A stretch of DNA of 64,000 bases from Stanieria sp. NIES-3757 (GTDB taxonomy: Bacteria > Cyanobacteriota > Cyanobacteriia > Cyanobacteriales > Xenococcaceae): positions 3,959,640-4,023,639 of the forward strand of contig AP017375.1 in the NCBI GenBank assembly GCA_002355455.1. The letters are read 5' to 3'. Position numbers and translations under genes: made by a program. Below the pieces are notes generated by a model. It was not told the DNA's origin, made no database searches, and saw only the letters and a list, made by a program, of their open reading frames with translations. Positions 28,988 to 38,046 of the stretch are shown here, piece by piece. Every line of letters starts with the position of its first letter. Positions within the stretch are counted from its first letter, which is position 1.

Positions 28988-29005
28988 ATCTGTAAATTTA
29001 CAGAT
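28988..29005. promoter_or_regulatory. Perfect palindrome ATCTGTAAATTTACAGAT upstream of the STAS gene
   Basis: An 18-bp perfect inverted repeat without spacer lies about 65 bp upstream of the STAS start. It has the size and symmetry of a dimeric regulator site. It lies in a 608-bp AT-rich spacer (28924-29531) in which I see no gene, only a second weaker inverted repeat near 29298 (AAATTGTA/TACAATTT). Confidence 0.4.
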
Positions 29006-29531
29006 AGCTACCTTTAACCGTTAACTTTATAAAATCTTGATACATACGTAAAAAAGATCTAAATTTTATTTAAAGCTAAGGTTAAATTAGGATAGAATGT
29101 ATCCCAAGAAACCATATTTTCATTATCTTTTAGATAAGAAACTGCGAAGCTAATCAATAAATTTATAGTCATAATATATTTATATTTTATTTGAATCATT
29201 TTCATCTCAGATAAAATACTGAAATTATTATTTCAATTCATCAAATAATGTTTTTTTTTAATTAAAGAATATCTTATCTACATTTTTTTTAATAAATTGT
29301 AATTGTAACTACAATTTATTTTGTAAAATAAGTAGTTTTTACCTAACTTTATAATATAAATGTAAAAAATAAAGTAATTAACTGAGTTTTTTATCAACCT
29401 TTTCTTTAAAAGTAGGTTATATTAGCAAATAGTTGTCCTAAATTTATAATTTATTTACCAAATATTTGGATATTTACAGATACTATCTCTACAAATAACT
29501 GCTCGCTGTAGCAATCTCTGGGCTAAGGGGT

Positions 29532-29909
29532 CTAAACGATATCAAATAAGTTGCGATTAGCTTGCCAAACTTTTTGAATACACCAATTTAATTTCTGCTG
29601 AACTTGATTATTTGTTTCTGAAATTGGAGCTAATTCTTGAAGTACAGATAACAAAGGTATGATTTCTGTATCAAAAGCTGGTCTAAATAAACTCTCAGGT
29701 AAGAGTAGATCGGAACTATTATTAAGAGCAAGTGTTTGGTTGGCGGTTGAAAGCGAAGATAAGTAATTGAGCGAAGAATTAAAGAAAACTAGTAACAACG
29801 GTCTAACCCAGCAATATTTTCGCTGAGGAATTATTTGAATAACTTCACAGTAAAGACAAAAATTATCTTGCTCTAAACAAACAATTTGATTAGCTTGAAG
29901 TTGATTCAC
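29532..29909 (-). CDS. Hypothetical protein downstream of RNase II
   Basis: 125 aa, acidic to neutral, starting MNQLQANQIVCLEQDNFCLYCEVIQ, with CWVRPLLLV and a helical C-terminus QQKLNWCIQKVWQANRNLFDIV. The first part looks like a small beta-barrel. No catalytic motif. It starts 19 bp after the RNase II stop and is probably the last gene of the rpmG-rpsR-RNase II operon. Function unknown. Confidence 0.7.
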   Translation of the reverse strand: MNQLQANQIVCLEQDNFCLYCEVIQIIPQRKYCWVRPLLLVFFNSSLNYLSSLSTANQTLALNNSSDLLLPESLFRPAFDTEIIPLLSVLQELAPISETNNQVQQKLNWCIQKVWQANRNLFDIV

Positions 29910-29928
29910 AGCTAGCGCAATAATTCAA

Positions 29929-31944
29929 CTAAACGGTTGCCTGAATTTCTGAAGGAGTAATTTCTCGAAAGCGAATTTCATCTCGATGGGGATCTGCACG
30001 AGTAACCTGAACTTCTAAGCGATCGCCTAAAGTTACCGCTCTTTCAAAACGATGAGGTAATTCTAGTCCTAAATCTTCTAGTAAAATAATCCCTAAACGG
30101 TCTTCTTCTCTTAACCAACGCAATACTAACACTCCCCAAACGCGATCGCAATTACGTCTTAAATACTCTAATCCCCAATAACGATTAGTTTGACGTTCTA
30201 CTAAAGTAGCTTCATAGGCTGAATTAGCAACGCTGTAGATAATTTCCTGCAACTCTTCTACAGAAAAGGGTAAGCTTTGATTGCGTAAATGAGCTTTAAT
30301 CTGAAAATGAGCTAGCAAATCTGTATATCTTCTAATCGGAGAAGTAACTTGAATATAGCTATTTAAACCAAGACTTGCGTGCCGAGAAGGAGTAGTAGTG
30401 ATTTCACTACGAGGCATACAGCGACGTAAAGCACAAAAACGGACCGGCCCTGGCGGTAATTGTAGCAGTTCTTCTTCTGGCGGTAATTCTGGTTGTGGTT
30501 GTCCGCGAAAAGGTAGAGGTAAATTATGTTCTTGCCCGTATTTGCCTGCTACTTCTCCAGCTAAAATCATCATTTCTGCGACTAACTGACGGGATTTGGA
30601 CTCATCTAACAACTCAATAATAATTTCTTCGTTTTCTTTGACTTTAATCAAAGATTCGGGCATCAGGATTTGAATCGATCCTTGTTTTTGCCTCCATTTC
30701 CTTCTTAAACTTGCCCATTTAGCTAATTCAGCAATTTCTGGTTCTTTAGTTACACCCAAATCAAGCATTTCATCGACATCATCGTAAGTCAGGCGATAAG
30801 TAGGTCGAATCAAAGTTGGGTAAATACTGTACTCTTTGACCGCTCCTGTTTCTTCAAGCACAACACCAAAACTCAACGCTGGACAAGTTTGACCTTGAAT
30901 TAAACTCATCGGTCCAGTGGCAAGTTCCGAAGGAAACATCGAAATCATTCCTGTCGGCAAATATAAGCTAGTGCTTCGACGGCGTGCTTCTAAATCTAGT
31001 TCGTCTCCAGGAGCGACTATTCGAGTAGGATCAGCAATATGAATCCAAAGTTTAGCTGGTTTGCCATCATCACCATATTCAATGCTTAAACCATCATCTA
31101 TTTCCTCTGTACTCTCGTCATCAATCGTGTAAACTTTTAGATGAGTTAAATCAAGACGGTTCAAATCAGAGTCAAACGGCGGAGATTGAAGATAAAATTG
31201 CGCCACATCAAGTACCTTTTTGGAAAAATACGTAGGATAAGAACTACGTCGTAGAAATAAGTTTTCATGTTTGCTCCACAATCCTAAATCTACTAATAAC
31301 TCAAATGCTGCTTGGGAATCCGTTCCTCTTTTGGTTAAACTCAGAATTTCTTGAGCTACACGAGAATTATATTCTGGTTGAATAACAAATTTTTCTAGGG
31401 TTTCCAGCTTGCTGCGATCGCTTTCTGTCCATTCTACTGGTTTTCCTGCTAAAGCTTGTTGAAGATGATTAATAAATTCTTCTTTTTCGCGATTCTTTTG
31501 TTGTTCTACTTCTAGTTGATGTTTAATTTCTTCTACTTGTGCTGCTGAACGCGGTTCATAAGCATCACCTTTATTTTTAAAATAGATTTTATCTTGACTT
31601 AAGAGAAGATGAGCAGAATAACACAAAGCTGGCGATTGGTCAGAAAATAGCAATTCAGCCATTTGTTGGGGTGTCACTAAATCACCATCTTCTACCAATA
31701 TTTCCCAAGCTACTTCTAAACTACTGGGATCGAGGTAAGATTGAGCTTCTTTAATAAAATTGGAAATGTCAGAGGGCTTGTACAAACCACCGTTGACGGT
31801 ATATTCTACGCGCTGAGGACGTATTTTGTGTGACTGTCCACTTTCATCAATAACAATCCAATCTTTTTTTCCTTCTGGTCGTTCGGCAACTGCAAGACGA
31901 CGCTCTCCTTGTGTTCTGAATTCAATCAGTGTTCCCTTTTCCAC
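29929..31944 (-). CDS. RNase II/R-family 3'-5' exoribonuclease
   Basis: 671 aa. The RNB catalytic domain contains YTIDDESTEEIDDGLSIEY and LWIHIADPTRIV (conserved Asp cluster for Mg2+), then YLPTGMISMFPSELATGPMSL, SLGLNSYIQVTSPIRRYTDLLAH and a C-terminal S1-like segment (RADPHRDEIRFREITP). The N-terminus (EKGTLIEFRTQGERRLAVAE) is the cyanobacterial/plastid form rather than cold-shock domains, and is shorter than E. coli RNase R. The conserved context rpmG-rpsR-rnb supports a role in mRNA and rRNA turnover. Confidence 0.93.
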   Translation of the reverse strand: MEKGTLIEFRTQGERRLAVAERPEGKKDWIVIDESGQSHKIRPQRVEYTVNGGLYKPSDISNFIKEAQSYLDPSSLEVAWEILVEDGDLVTPQQMAELLFSDQSPALCYSAHLLLSQDKIYFKNKGDAYEPRSAAQVEEIKHQLEVEQQKNREKEEFINHLQQALAGKPVEWTESDRSKLETLEKFVIQPEYNSRVAQEILSLTKRGTDSQAAFELLVDLGLWSKHENLFLRRSSYPTYFSKKVLDVAQFYLQSPPFDSDLNRLDLTHLKVYTIDDESTEEIDDGLSIEYGDDGKPAKLWIHIADPTRIVAPGDELDLEARRRSTSLYLPTGMISMFPSELATGPMSLIQGQTCPALSFGVVLEETGAVKEYSIYPTLIRPTYRLTYDDVDEMLDLGVTKEPEIAELAKWASLRRKWRQKQGSIQILMPESLIKVKENEEIIIELLDESKSRQLVAEMMILAGEVAGKYGQEHNLPLPFRGQPQPELPPEEELLQLPPGPVRFCALRRCMPRSEITTTPSRHASLGLNSYIQVTSPIRRYTDLLAHFQIKAHLRNQSLPFSVEELQEIIYSVANSAYEATLVERQTNRYWGLEYLRRNCDRVWGVLVLRWLREEDRLGIILLEDLGLELPHRFERAVTLGDRLEVQVTRADPHRDEIRFREITPSEIQATV

Positions 31945-32041
31945 CAGCTTTGTGCTTTAACATTGATTTTACGACTTAATATTCAGTCTACCTTTTTGAA
32001 CTTCAATCTGTCCTAACCAGAAGAAAATTGGTTTTGCCTTT

Positions 32042-32257
32042 TTAGCCTTCTGAATTAATAAAGGGCAATAAAGCTATCAAACGAGCTTTTTTTACCGCAT
32101 CAGTTAAATCTCTTTGCTGTTGAGCGGTTAAACCAGTGATACGGCGAGGTAAAATTTTTCCTCTTTCAGTAATAAATTTACGTAATAATTCAATATCTTT
32201 ATAATCGATCGGATCGCTAGGTTTGATAGGAGAAAGACGTTTACGATAATATGCCAT
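32042..32257 (-). CDS. rpsR: 30S ribosomal protein S18
   Basis: 71 aa, basic, starting [21 protein letters not shown], with [36 protein letters not shown], which is diagnostic of S18. It lies between rpmG and the RNase II gene, the standard cyanobacterial and plastid order. Confidence 0.98.
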   Translation of the reverse strand: MAYYRKRLSPIKPSDPIDYKDIELLRKFITERGKILPRRITGLTAQQQRDLTDAVKKARLIALLPFINSEG

Positions 32258-32311
32258 TGTTCTTGATTTGAATTGATTATCTAAGTTGACTACTAAATTA
32301 ATTGATTTTAA

Positions 32312-32506
32312 TTACTTAATTTCTTTATGAACTGTGTGTTTGTTGCAGTGAGTGCAAAACTTTTTCAGTTCTAATCTGCCTGTAGTGTTGCGACGGTTTT
32401 TGCTGGTTGTGTAACGAGATACCCCAGCAGAACGCTTGTTAAGGTTAGTGCGACACTCAGTGCATTCTAAATTAATAATAATGCGGACACCTTTTTTACT
32501 TGCCAT
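32312..32506 (-). CDS. rpmG: 50S ribosomal protein L33
   Basis: 64 aa. [32 protein letters not shown] and [15 protein letters not shown]. Both CxxC pairs are kept, so this is the zinc-ribbon (C+) form. First gene of the rpmG-rpsR-RNase II-hypothetical operon; its leader includes the GC-rich folded block at 32545-32699. Confidence 0.98.
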   Translation of the reverse strand: MASKKGVRIIINLECTECRTNLNKRSAGVSRYTTSKNRRNTTGRLELKKFCTHCNKHTVHKEIK

Positions 32507-32544
32507 TGTTCCAAGGAAAATTAATTACAATTTATAGAGTTATC

Positions 32545-32699
32545 TATATTAGTGGTGAGATGGATCGACGTGTAGTCGCAACAAAATCACCGTGTTGACG
32601 GGTTTCACAAGCCGTGGAGTTTAACGCCAGGCACTACCCCTCACGAAGTGAACGCAATGCAAAATGCCCTGGAAGGGCGGAGTACTGTTCACACGCAAA
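32545..32699. other. GC-rich, strongly folded intergenic block (mobile-element relic or leader RNA)
   Basis: Between RDD (3' end) and rpmG (5' end), the base composition rises to about half GC in an AT-rich neighbourhood and stems are dense: ACGG/CCGT around 32597 and 32611, TCAC-gaa-GTGA near 32640, and CCAGGCA with TGCCCTGG. Stem-loop-rich GC blocks of this kind occur at ends of IS200/IS605-type elements. They could also be the 5' leader of the rpmG operon, which is read leftward. No transposase or TnpB is present. The order of the hairpins is seen; the origin is inference. Confidence 0.45.
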
Positions 32700-33233
32700 T
32701 CAATATTTTCGCATATTATTCTTGATTTGAGCAAGTAATTTTTTGAGCCTCAGGTCTAGAGAGTAACCTCTGGGAGTTTGGATCAAAATCGTTGAAGCTA
32801 AACGGTCATGAAAAGCTTGATTGAGTTCTTCGTCAGCAAAAGCTATGCCACAGTCTACTAACAGAGGGGTTAGTAACAATAACATGGATAAACCATTTCT
32901 GAAGTTAATTTCTAACCCATACATAGCTAGCACCGCAGCGAAACCGAGAATGCCTTCTCTTTTACCCAAAACAACTAAATCAGGAACTTTATTAAAACGA
33001 GCATCCAAAACTTTCAGATCTAATGCCCAACTACCTAAACTTTGACCTTGATTTTTGTCGACTAAGACAACCCTCATAGCTAGCCAACCAATCAAAAAAA
33101 TTAGCCATTGGATGGAATTACCAAAAAAAGAACTAACAAACCAAACTGTGACAAAATCAATTAAAAAAGCTCCTACTCTTCTTTCAATAGGTACTTTAGG
33201 AAAACGTCTGTAGCTTAATTCATCAGGAGACAT
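32700..33233 (-). CDS. RDD family membrane protein
   Basis: 177 aa with the RDD signature: the opening FPKVPIERRVGAFLIDFVTVWF (R-D in TM1), then QSLGSWALDLKVLD (short version of the G-x-x-L-G-x-x-L motif). About three or four hydrophobic segments, then FADEELNQAFHDRLASTILIQTP and a basic tail. RDD proteins are poorly understood; some act as ion antiporters. Divergent from moeA with 63 bp between starts. Confidence 0.87.
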   Translation of the reverse strand: MSPDELSYRRFPKVPIERRVGAFLIDFVTVWFVSSFFGNSIQWLIFLIGWLAMRVVLVDKNQGQSLGSWALDLKVLDARFNKVPDLVVLGKREGILGFAAVLAMYGLEINFRNGLSMLLLLTPLLVDCGIAFADEELNQAFHDRLASTILIQTPRGYSLDLRLKKLLAQIKNNMRKY

Positions 33234-33296
33234 AGCGATCGCTTTTGAGAGATTTGTTAAATTGATTAAAGCAAGTAATTCTTCAGTTATCCATCC

Positions 33297-34532
33297 ATGC
33301 TATCAGCCAAACAAGCAGAAGCTATTATTCTCAATTTAGTCCAACCTTTAAACTCCCAACAAGATGTAGAAATCGTAGATTTAGAAGCTGCTCATCATCG
33401 GATTTTGGCAGCCTCAGTAAGTAGTAAATTGGATTTTCCTGATTGGGATAACTCTGCCATGGATGGTTATGCAGTGTGCTACGAAGATGTTAAAACCTGT
33501 AATAGAGAGCATCCCAAAATTTTAGAAATTGTCGAAGAAATTCCTGCTGGTTACCAACCAAAAGCTACCATTAAATTAGGACAAGCAGCCCGTATTTTTA
33601 CAGGGGCAATGATGCCAGCAGGGGCTGATACGATTGTAATTCAAGAAAATACGACCAGAGAAGGAAATCAAGTCACAATTTTTACTGCCCCGCAACCCAA
33701 AGAATTTGTGCGTCATCGAGGCTCTTTTTATCGGGCGGGAGAGGAGATGTTACCACCTGGAATTATGCTCAACGCTGCTGAGATAGCAGTTTTAGCTACA
33801 GCCCAGTGTACAAAGTTACCAGTTTATCGTCGTCCCAAAGTAGCCATTTTATCTACGGGAGATGAACTAATTACACCAGAGCAACCGATTCAACCAGGAC
33901 AAATTGTTGATTCTAATCAGTATGCCTTAGCTAGTTTTGTAATCAGTAATGGTTGTATTCCGATCAAGTTGGGAATTATTCAAGATGATCGTCAACAGTT
34001 AATTAAAGCGATCGCATCTGCAATTGAATCAGCAGATTTAGTTTTATCTACTGGTGGTGTTTCGGTCGGTGACTATGATTATGTTGAACAGATTTTGGCT
34101 CAATTGGGGGGAGAAATTCAGATTAGTTCTGTGGCGGTTAAACCTGGAAAACCTCTTACTGTGGCTAAATTTGCCAATGGTTGCGTTTACTTTGGTATCC
34201 CTGGTAATCCCGTTTCAGCCTTAGTAAGTTGTTGGCGTTTTATCCAACCAGCCTTAAAAAAATTGTCAGGATTAAATGATAATTGGCTACCTAGGTTTAT
34301 TAAAGCACGGACTCGCGATCGCTTGCGTTCTGGAGGCAAACGAGAAACTTATCTTTGGGGCAAATTACATTTAGTTGATGGGATTTACGAATTTACTTTA
34401 GCTGGTGGTAGTCACAGTTCGGGTAATTTAATTAATTTGGCACAAACCAATAGTTTAGCAGTAATTCCCATTGGTCAAACTGAGATTGCTGCTGGGGAAC
34501 AAGTGGAAGTTATGCAAGTTAATTATTTTTAA
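33297..34532 (+). CDS. moeA: Molybdopterin molybdenumtransferase
   Basis: 411 aa; inserts Mo into adenylylated molybdopterin to finish Moco. Seen: LDFPDWDNSAMDGYAVCYEDV, RIFTGAMMPAGADTIVIQE, VAILSTGDELI, the MoCF-biosynthesis domain VLSTGGVSVGDYDYVEQIL, KPGKPLTVAKF and FGIPGNPVSALV. moaA is also in this window (51852), though not linked. Monocistronic. Confidence 0.96.
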   Translation: MLSAKQAEAIILNLVQPLNSQQDVEIVDLEAAHHRILAASVSSKLDFPDWDNSAMDGYAVCYEDVKTCNREHPKILEIVEEIPAGYQPKATIKLGQAARIFTGAMMPAGADTIVIQENTTREGNQVTIFTAPQPKEFVRHRGSFYRAGEEMLPPGIMLNAAEIAVLATAQCTKLPVYRRPKVAILSTGDELITPEQPIQPGQIVDSNQYALASFVISNGCIPIKLGIIQDDRQQLIKAIASAIESADLVLSTGGVSVGDYDYVEQILAQLGGEIQISSVAVKPGKPLTVAKFANGCVYFGIPGNPVSALVSCWRFIQPALKKLSGLNDNWLPRFIKARTRDRLRSGGKRETYLWGKLHLVDGIYEFTLAGGSHSSGNLINLAQTNSLAVIPIGQTEIAAGEQVEVMQVNYF

Positions 34533-34553
34533 ATAGAAAAAATCTCGGACAAG

Positions 34554-34604
34554 AAAAAGCGAGCCTTTGAAAACAGATTGAGACAATCAATCATTAAACT
34601 CGCT
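34554..34604 (-). terminator. Terminator between convergent moeA and GH57
   Basis: AGCGAG (34558-34563) pairs with CTCGCT (34599-34604), with an inner GATTG/CAATC stem. On the minus strand the outer stem is followed by TTTTTC. It probably ends the GH57 transcript. Confidence 0.55.
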
Positions 34605-34643
34605 AGATTAAAACTATTTAGTTTGAAGAGAATCAATTAGTCA

Positions 34644-36233
34644 TTAAAGAGGACGATAAACTCGATAATTAATACTTGGGAAGATATTATCGATTTCTGC
34701 TACTTTTTCTAACCAACCAGAGTCAATTTTTCCAATCAGAATATCTTCGTAGAGTTTGTTAAAGCGTAGAAGATGCGATCGCGTCCGTCGTACTGCGTAA
34801 GGTACCATTGTTCCAGTCCGCATAATAAACGCCCAGTCCGAAGATTGCGCTAAGAGTAACTCCCTTGCTGCTTGATTTAAGGCTCGCCATTCCAACTCAT
34901 CTAATGGTTCGCGACAAGCTAGTTTAATCATCCGTTCGGCTGCCTTATGTAAATGAGGATAAATCCAAGCATTAGTCTCATTGAGCCAATATTCGTGGAA
35001 TCCCTTGTAACCCCAACTAGATTGAGAAGGACGAGCAACTTGCTGAGTCGGATTTTGACGCAAATAATCCGAAAGATGAGTCATCTCAAAATTATTTTGG
35101 TCATACCAAACTTTGCGGAAGAGAAAATCAATAAACCAAGGACCTTCATACCACCAGTGACCAAATAATTCTGCATCATAGGGAGAGATAACAATTGGAG
35201 GACGTTGCAAAACTCCAGCTAAATGCTGAATTTGTTGCCCTCGATTATACATAAAATTCCCTGCGTGTTCGGCTGCTTTTTCTCGCGCCCAATAAGGATC
35301 GTAAAGAGCTTTTTCTGATAATCCTCCGTCCCGAGCCGTGATTTTATGATACTTAATCCCTGTATTTTTCCTTTGACCATTAGGCATAATATAGGGCTTA
35401 ATATATTCATATTCTGCTTCCCAACCCAAGTCTTTATAAAACTCTCGATATTCAGGATCGCCTGGATAACCAACTTGAGAAGACCATACTTGTTGAGAAG
35501 ACTCGTGATCTCGACCAAAAGCAGCTACTCCAGATTCAGTAAAGATAGGTGCATAAGTACCAAAACGAGGACGAGGACGAGCATAAAGTAAACCATGTCC
35601 ATCCATCAGGAAATAGCGCAAACCTGCATCTGCTAGCATTCGCTCTAATCCTTCATAGTAGGCACATTCTGGTAACCAAATTCCTTTTGGAGGACGACCA
35701 AAATTTTCTTCGTAATGTTCGCAGGCGACTTTTATTTGTGACCAAACTGCTTCAGGATACATCTTCATCAAGGGAAGATAACCATGAGTAGCTCCACAAG
35801 TAATGATGTCGAGGTTATTACTATCAAGAAATTGTTTAAAAGCTGTAACTAAATCGCGGTTATAACGCTCCCAAGTGTGACGAATTTGACTAAAAGAGTT
35901 AGCATAATGTTCAGCAAGATAACGAATGTGACCATTATGTTCGTTGTGATCGATTTCTTTTTCTGCTAATTCTTGTAAAAGAGCCAAATGATCGTCGTAG
36001 CGTTCTTGTAAAAGAGGATCGCGTAGCATTGACACCAAAGGAGGTGTCATACTCATGGTCATTTTGAAGTCAATTCCGTCTCGCTTTAAATTTTCAAAAA
36101 CATGGAGTAAAGGAATATATGTTTCGGTAATAGCTTCAAATAACCATTCTTCTTCTAATACATAATCGCTTTCTGGGTGCCTGACAAAGGGTAGATGGGC
36201 GTGAAGAACAAGAGCAAGATAACCAAGAGCCAT
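34644..36233 (-). CDS. GH57 1,4-alpha-glucan branching enzyme-like
   Basis: 529 aa of glycoside hydrolase family 57 (DUF1957 branching-enzyme group). It starts MALGYLALVLHAHLPFVRHPE (motif 1 HAHLP). The catalytic nucleophile is E189 in GIWLPECAYYEG and the acid/base D353 in SPYDAELFGHWW. The C-terminal helical domain is typical. Members form alpha-1,6 branches in glycogen. It is alone, not in a glg cluster; cyanobacteria usually also carry GH13 GlgB enzymes elsewhere. Confidence 0.9.
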   Translation of the reverse strand: MALGYLALVLHAHLPFVRHPESDYVLEEEWLFEAITETYIPLLHVFENLKRDGIDFKMTMSMTPPLVSMLRDPLLQERYDDHLALLQELAEKEIDHNEHNGHIRYLAEHYANSFSQIRHTWERYNRDLVTAFKQFLDSNNLDIITCGATHGYLPLMKMYPEAVWSQIKVACEHYEENFGRPPKGIWLPECAYYEGLERMLADAGLRYFLMDGHGLLYARPRPRFGTYAPIFTESGVAAFGRDHESSQQVWSSQVGYPGDPEYREFYKDLGWEAEYEYIKPYIMPNGQRKNTGIKYHKITARDGGLSEKALYDPYWAREKAAEHAGNFMYNRGQQIQHLAGVLQRPPIVISPYDAELFGHWWYEGPWFIDFLFRKVWYDQNNFEMTHLSDYLRQNPTQQVARPSQSSWGYKGFHEYWLNETNAWIYPHLHKAAERMIKLACREPLDELEWRALNQAARELLLAQSSDWAFIMRTGTMVPYAVRRTRSHLLRFNKLYEDILIGKIDSGWLEKVAEIDNIFPSINYRVYRPL

Positions 36234-36484
36234 GATAGTATTTCCGCGATATTATTTTTGACAAGTAAGAAGCTAGGGCAAATTAGATTCAGGTTTATAA
36301 TATCTTAAGATTATCTAACATAAAGTTCTGTTAAAAACAGCAATTCCCAAATAGATCGATCGATAATGCTTACTTTTACGACAGTAAATATTTCCAAATC
36401 TATTAAATAGACATTAAAATACAATCTATCGTTAAAGTAATGTTATTCAAATATCAAAACTCAATCTCTCTTAAAGTTTTTTAG

Positions 36485-37669
36485 TTGTCTTATATAGTGT
36501 TGCAATCTGACAGTCAGCAGATAGGGTTTAATCAAGATGTTTCTAAACAAGAAACGCTTCAGTTACTTTTGTTTGTTAATGAGCATCCTACTTCCCAAGA
36601 GTATATTCGACATGTCAAAACTTATTTGGAAAATTTACAAGCGACATATCCTTTTGAGTTGCAAGTTATTGAAATTGGCAAACAACCTCATTTGGTAGAA
36701 CATTTTAAGTTGATTGCTACACCTGCTTTAGTTAAGATTAATCCCGCTCCAAGACAAACTCTAGCTGGGAGTAATTTAATCGATCAACTACAACAGTGGT
36801 GGCCTCGATGGCAAGCTTCAGCACAATTAAACTCAACCGAACAAAATTCAGAGGTTGAGAAATGTCTATCTTCTGGTGAGGATAATTCTGTCAAATATTC
36901 AGCAGAATTAATTAGATTGACTGATAAGATTTTCACTTTACAAAGAGAGAAAGAAGAACTCCAAGAGCAACTGCGTTTTAAAGAGCAAATTTTAGCTATG
37001 TTAGCGCACGATCTTCGTAGTCCTTTGACAGCAGCTTCGATCGCAGTAGAAACTTTAGAAATATCCTTTTCTCAACCAGACCGCGAAAAAGCCCAAAAAC
37101 TTAGAGGTCAATTATTTAAACAGGCACGAAAACAATTCCAGATCATGAATAAAATGATCTCCGATTTATTACAAGCCTCTAAAAATGTTGCTTCTCAACT
37201 ACAAATAGAACCATCAAAATTATATCTACAACCTTTATGTAAAGATATTATTAGTCAATTTAGCGATCGCGTTGCGGGAAAATCTCAACAATTGACAGCA
37301 GACCTTCCTCAAGATGTACCACCTGTCTATGGGGATCAAGAGTTAGTTCGTCAGGTAATTATTAATTTATTAGAAAATGCAATTAAATATACTCCAGAAG
37401 GAGGAAAAATTAATTTATCAATCTTGCATCGCACTAATCAAAAAGTTCAATTAAGTCTTTGTGATAATGGTCCAGGCATTCCAGTAGAAAAACAAGAGCG
37501 AATTTTTGAAGGTCATTTCCGCTTAAAACGCGATCGTTCTAAAGAGGGTTATGGTTTAGGTTTGTCTCTGTGTCGTCAAATTATTTGCTCTCACTACGGT
37601 CAAATATGGGTAGATAGTTCCCCTGGTGATGGAAGTTGTTTTCACTTCACTTTGCCAGCTTATCGATGA
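36485..37669 (+). CDS. sasA: Circadian output histidine kinase SasA
   Basis: 394 aa. The N-terminal KaiB-like thioredoxin-fold domain (about 25-105) contains LQLLLFVNEHPTSQEYIRHV and LVEHFKLIATPALVKINP. A linker and short coiled coil follow, then HisKA with H175 (AMLAHDLRSPLTAASIA) and HATPase_c (NLLENAIKYTPEGG, CDNGPGIPVEKQE, GYGLGLSLCRQII). SasA reads the KaiC phosphorylation state and phosphorylates RpaA. No ATG is available; TTG 36485 or GTG 36497 must be used, both without a clear ribosome-binding site. Confidence 0.95.
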   Translation: MSYIVLQSDSQQIGFNQDVSKQETLQLLLFVNEHPTSQEYIRHVKTYLENLQATYPFELQVIEIGKQPHLVEHFKLIATPALVKINPAPRQTLAGSNLIDQLQQWWPRWQASAQLNSTEQNSEVEKCLSSGEDNSVKYSAELIRLTDKIFTLQREKEELQEQLRFKEQILAMLAHDLRSPLTAASIAVETLEISFSQPDREKAQKLRGQLFKQARKQFQIMNKMISDLLQASKNVASQLQIEPSKLYLQPLCKDIISQFSDRVAGKSQQLTADLPQDVPPVYGDQELVRQVIINLLENAIKYTPEGGKINLSILHRTNQKVQLSLCDNGPGIPVEKQERIFEGHFRLKRDRSKEGYGLGLSLCRQIICSHYGQIWVDSSPGDGSCFHFTLPAYR

Positions 37670-37673
37670 CAAT

Positions 37674-37729
37674 TACTAGTTACCAGTTACCAGTTACCAG
37701 TTACCAGTTACCAGTTACCAGTTACCAGT
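37674..37729. repeat. Heptamer tandem repeat (TACCAGT)n
   Basis: Seven perfect TACCAGT units (37681-37729) are preceded by one variant TACTAGT (37674-37680), starting 4 bp after the sasA stop. This is the cyanobacterial short tandemly repeated heptamer type (STRR). Shorter relatives are at 51712 and 56069. Confidence 0.9.
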
Positions 37730-37926
37730 TGACACCCTATAGATATCAACTTAAACGCAAGTTCGATCCGAGATAAAAAGTTGATGATTGATAAATAGCA
37801 ATAAATAATCAACCATCAATGCAAAAACCCTGATATTTAAGGTGAGAATGAATTTAGGCATTGCGAAAGGCAGGGCATGAATAATACCGTCAGATTGTAT
37901 CAGTCTACTTTCTTTAAGTTTTCTCA

Positions 37927-37975
37927 AAGGAGGGGCTGTCTCTTGAATTTATTTCAAGAGCTTGTAAGCTCCGTC
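37927..37975. repeat. Small dispersed repeat, copy also found inside guaA
   Basis: AAGGAGGGGCTGTCTC, a 16-nt variable centre, then AGCTTGTAAGCTCCGTC. The 40 bp from CTGTCTC to CCGTC have the same length and the same ends as guaA positions 54479-54518 (AGCTTGTACGCTCCGTC). The centre here includes the palindrome CTCTTGAA/TTCAAGAG. It lies in the convergent spacer between sasA and cysA (37730-38046), which holds no gene. Confidence 0.75.
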
Positions 37976-38046
37976 TAACAGCTAAAGGCTAATAGCTATA
38001 ACAGAATTACTCTCGGCTTCATACCTCAAATCAACAACGCCTGAAT

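Noticed and set aside
35346-35791. Open frames opposite the GH57 gene
   Set aside because: Composition-driven shadows; no motifs, and the GH57 frame is complete with its catalytic residues.
37674-37729. CRISPR-like array
   Set aside because: Units are 7 bp with no spacers; this is a simple tandem heptamer repeat.
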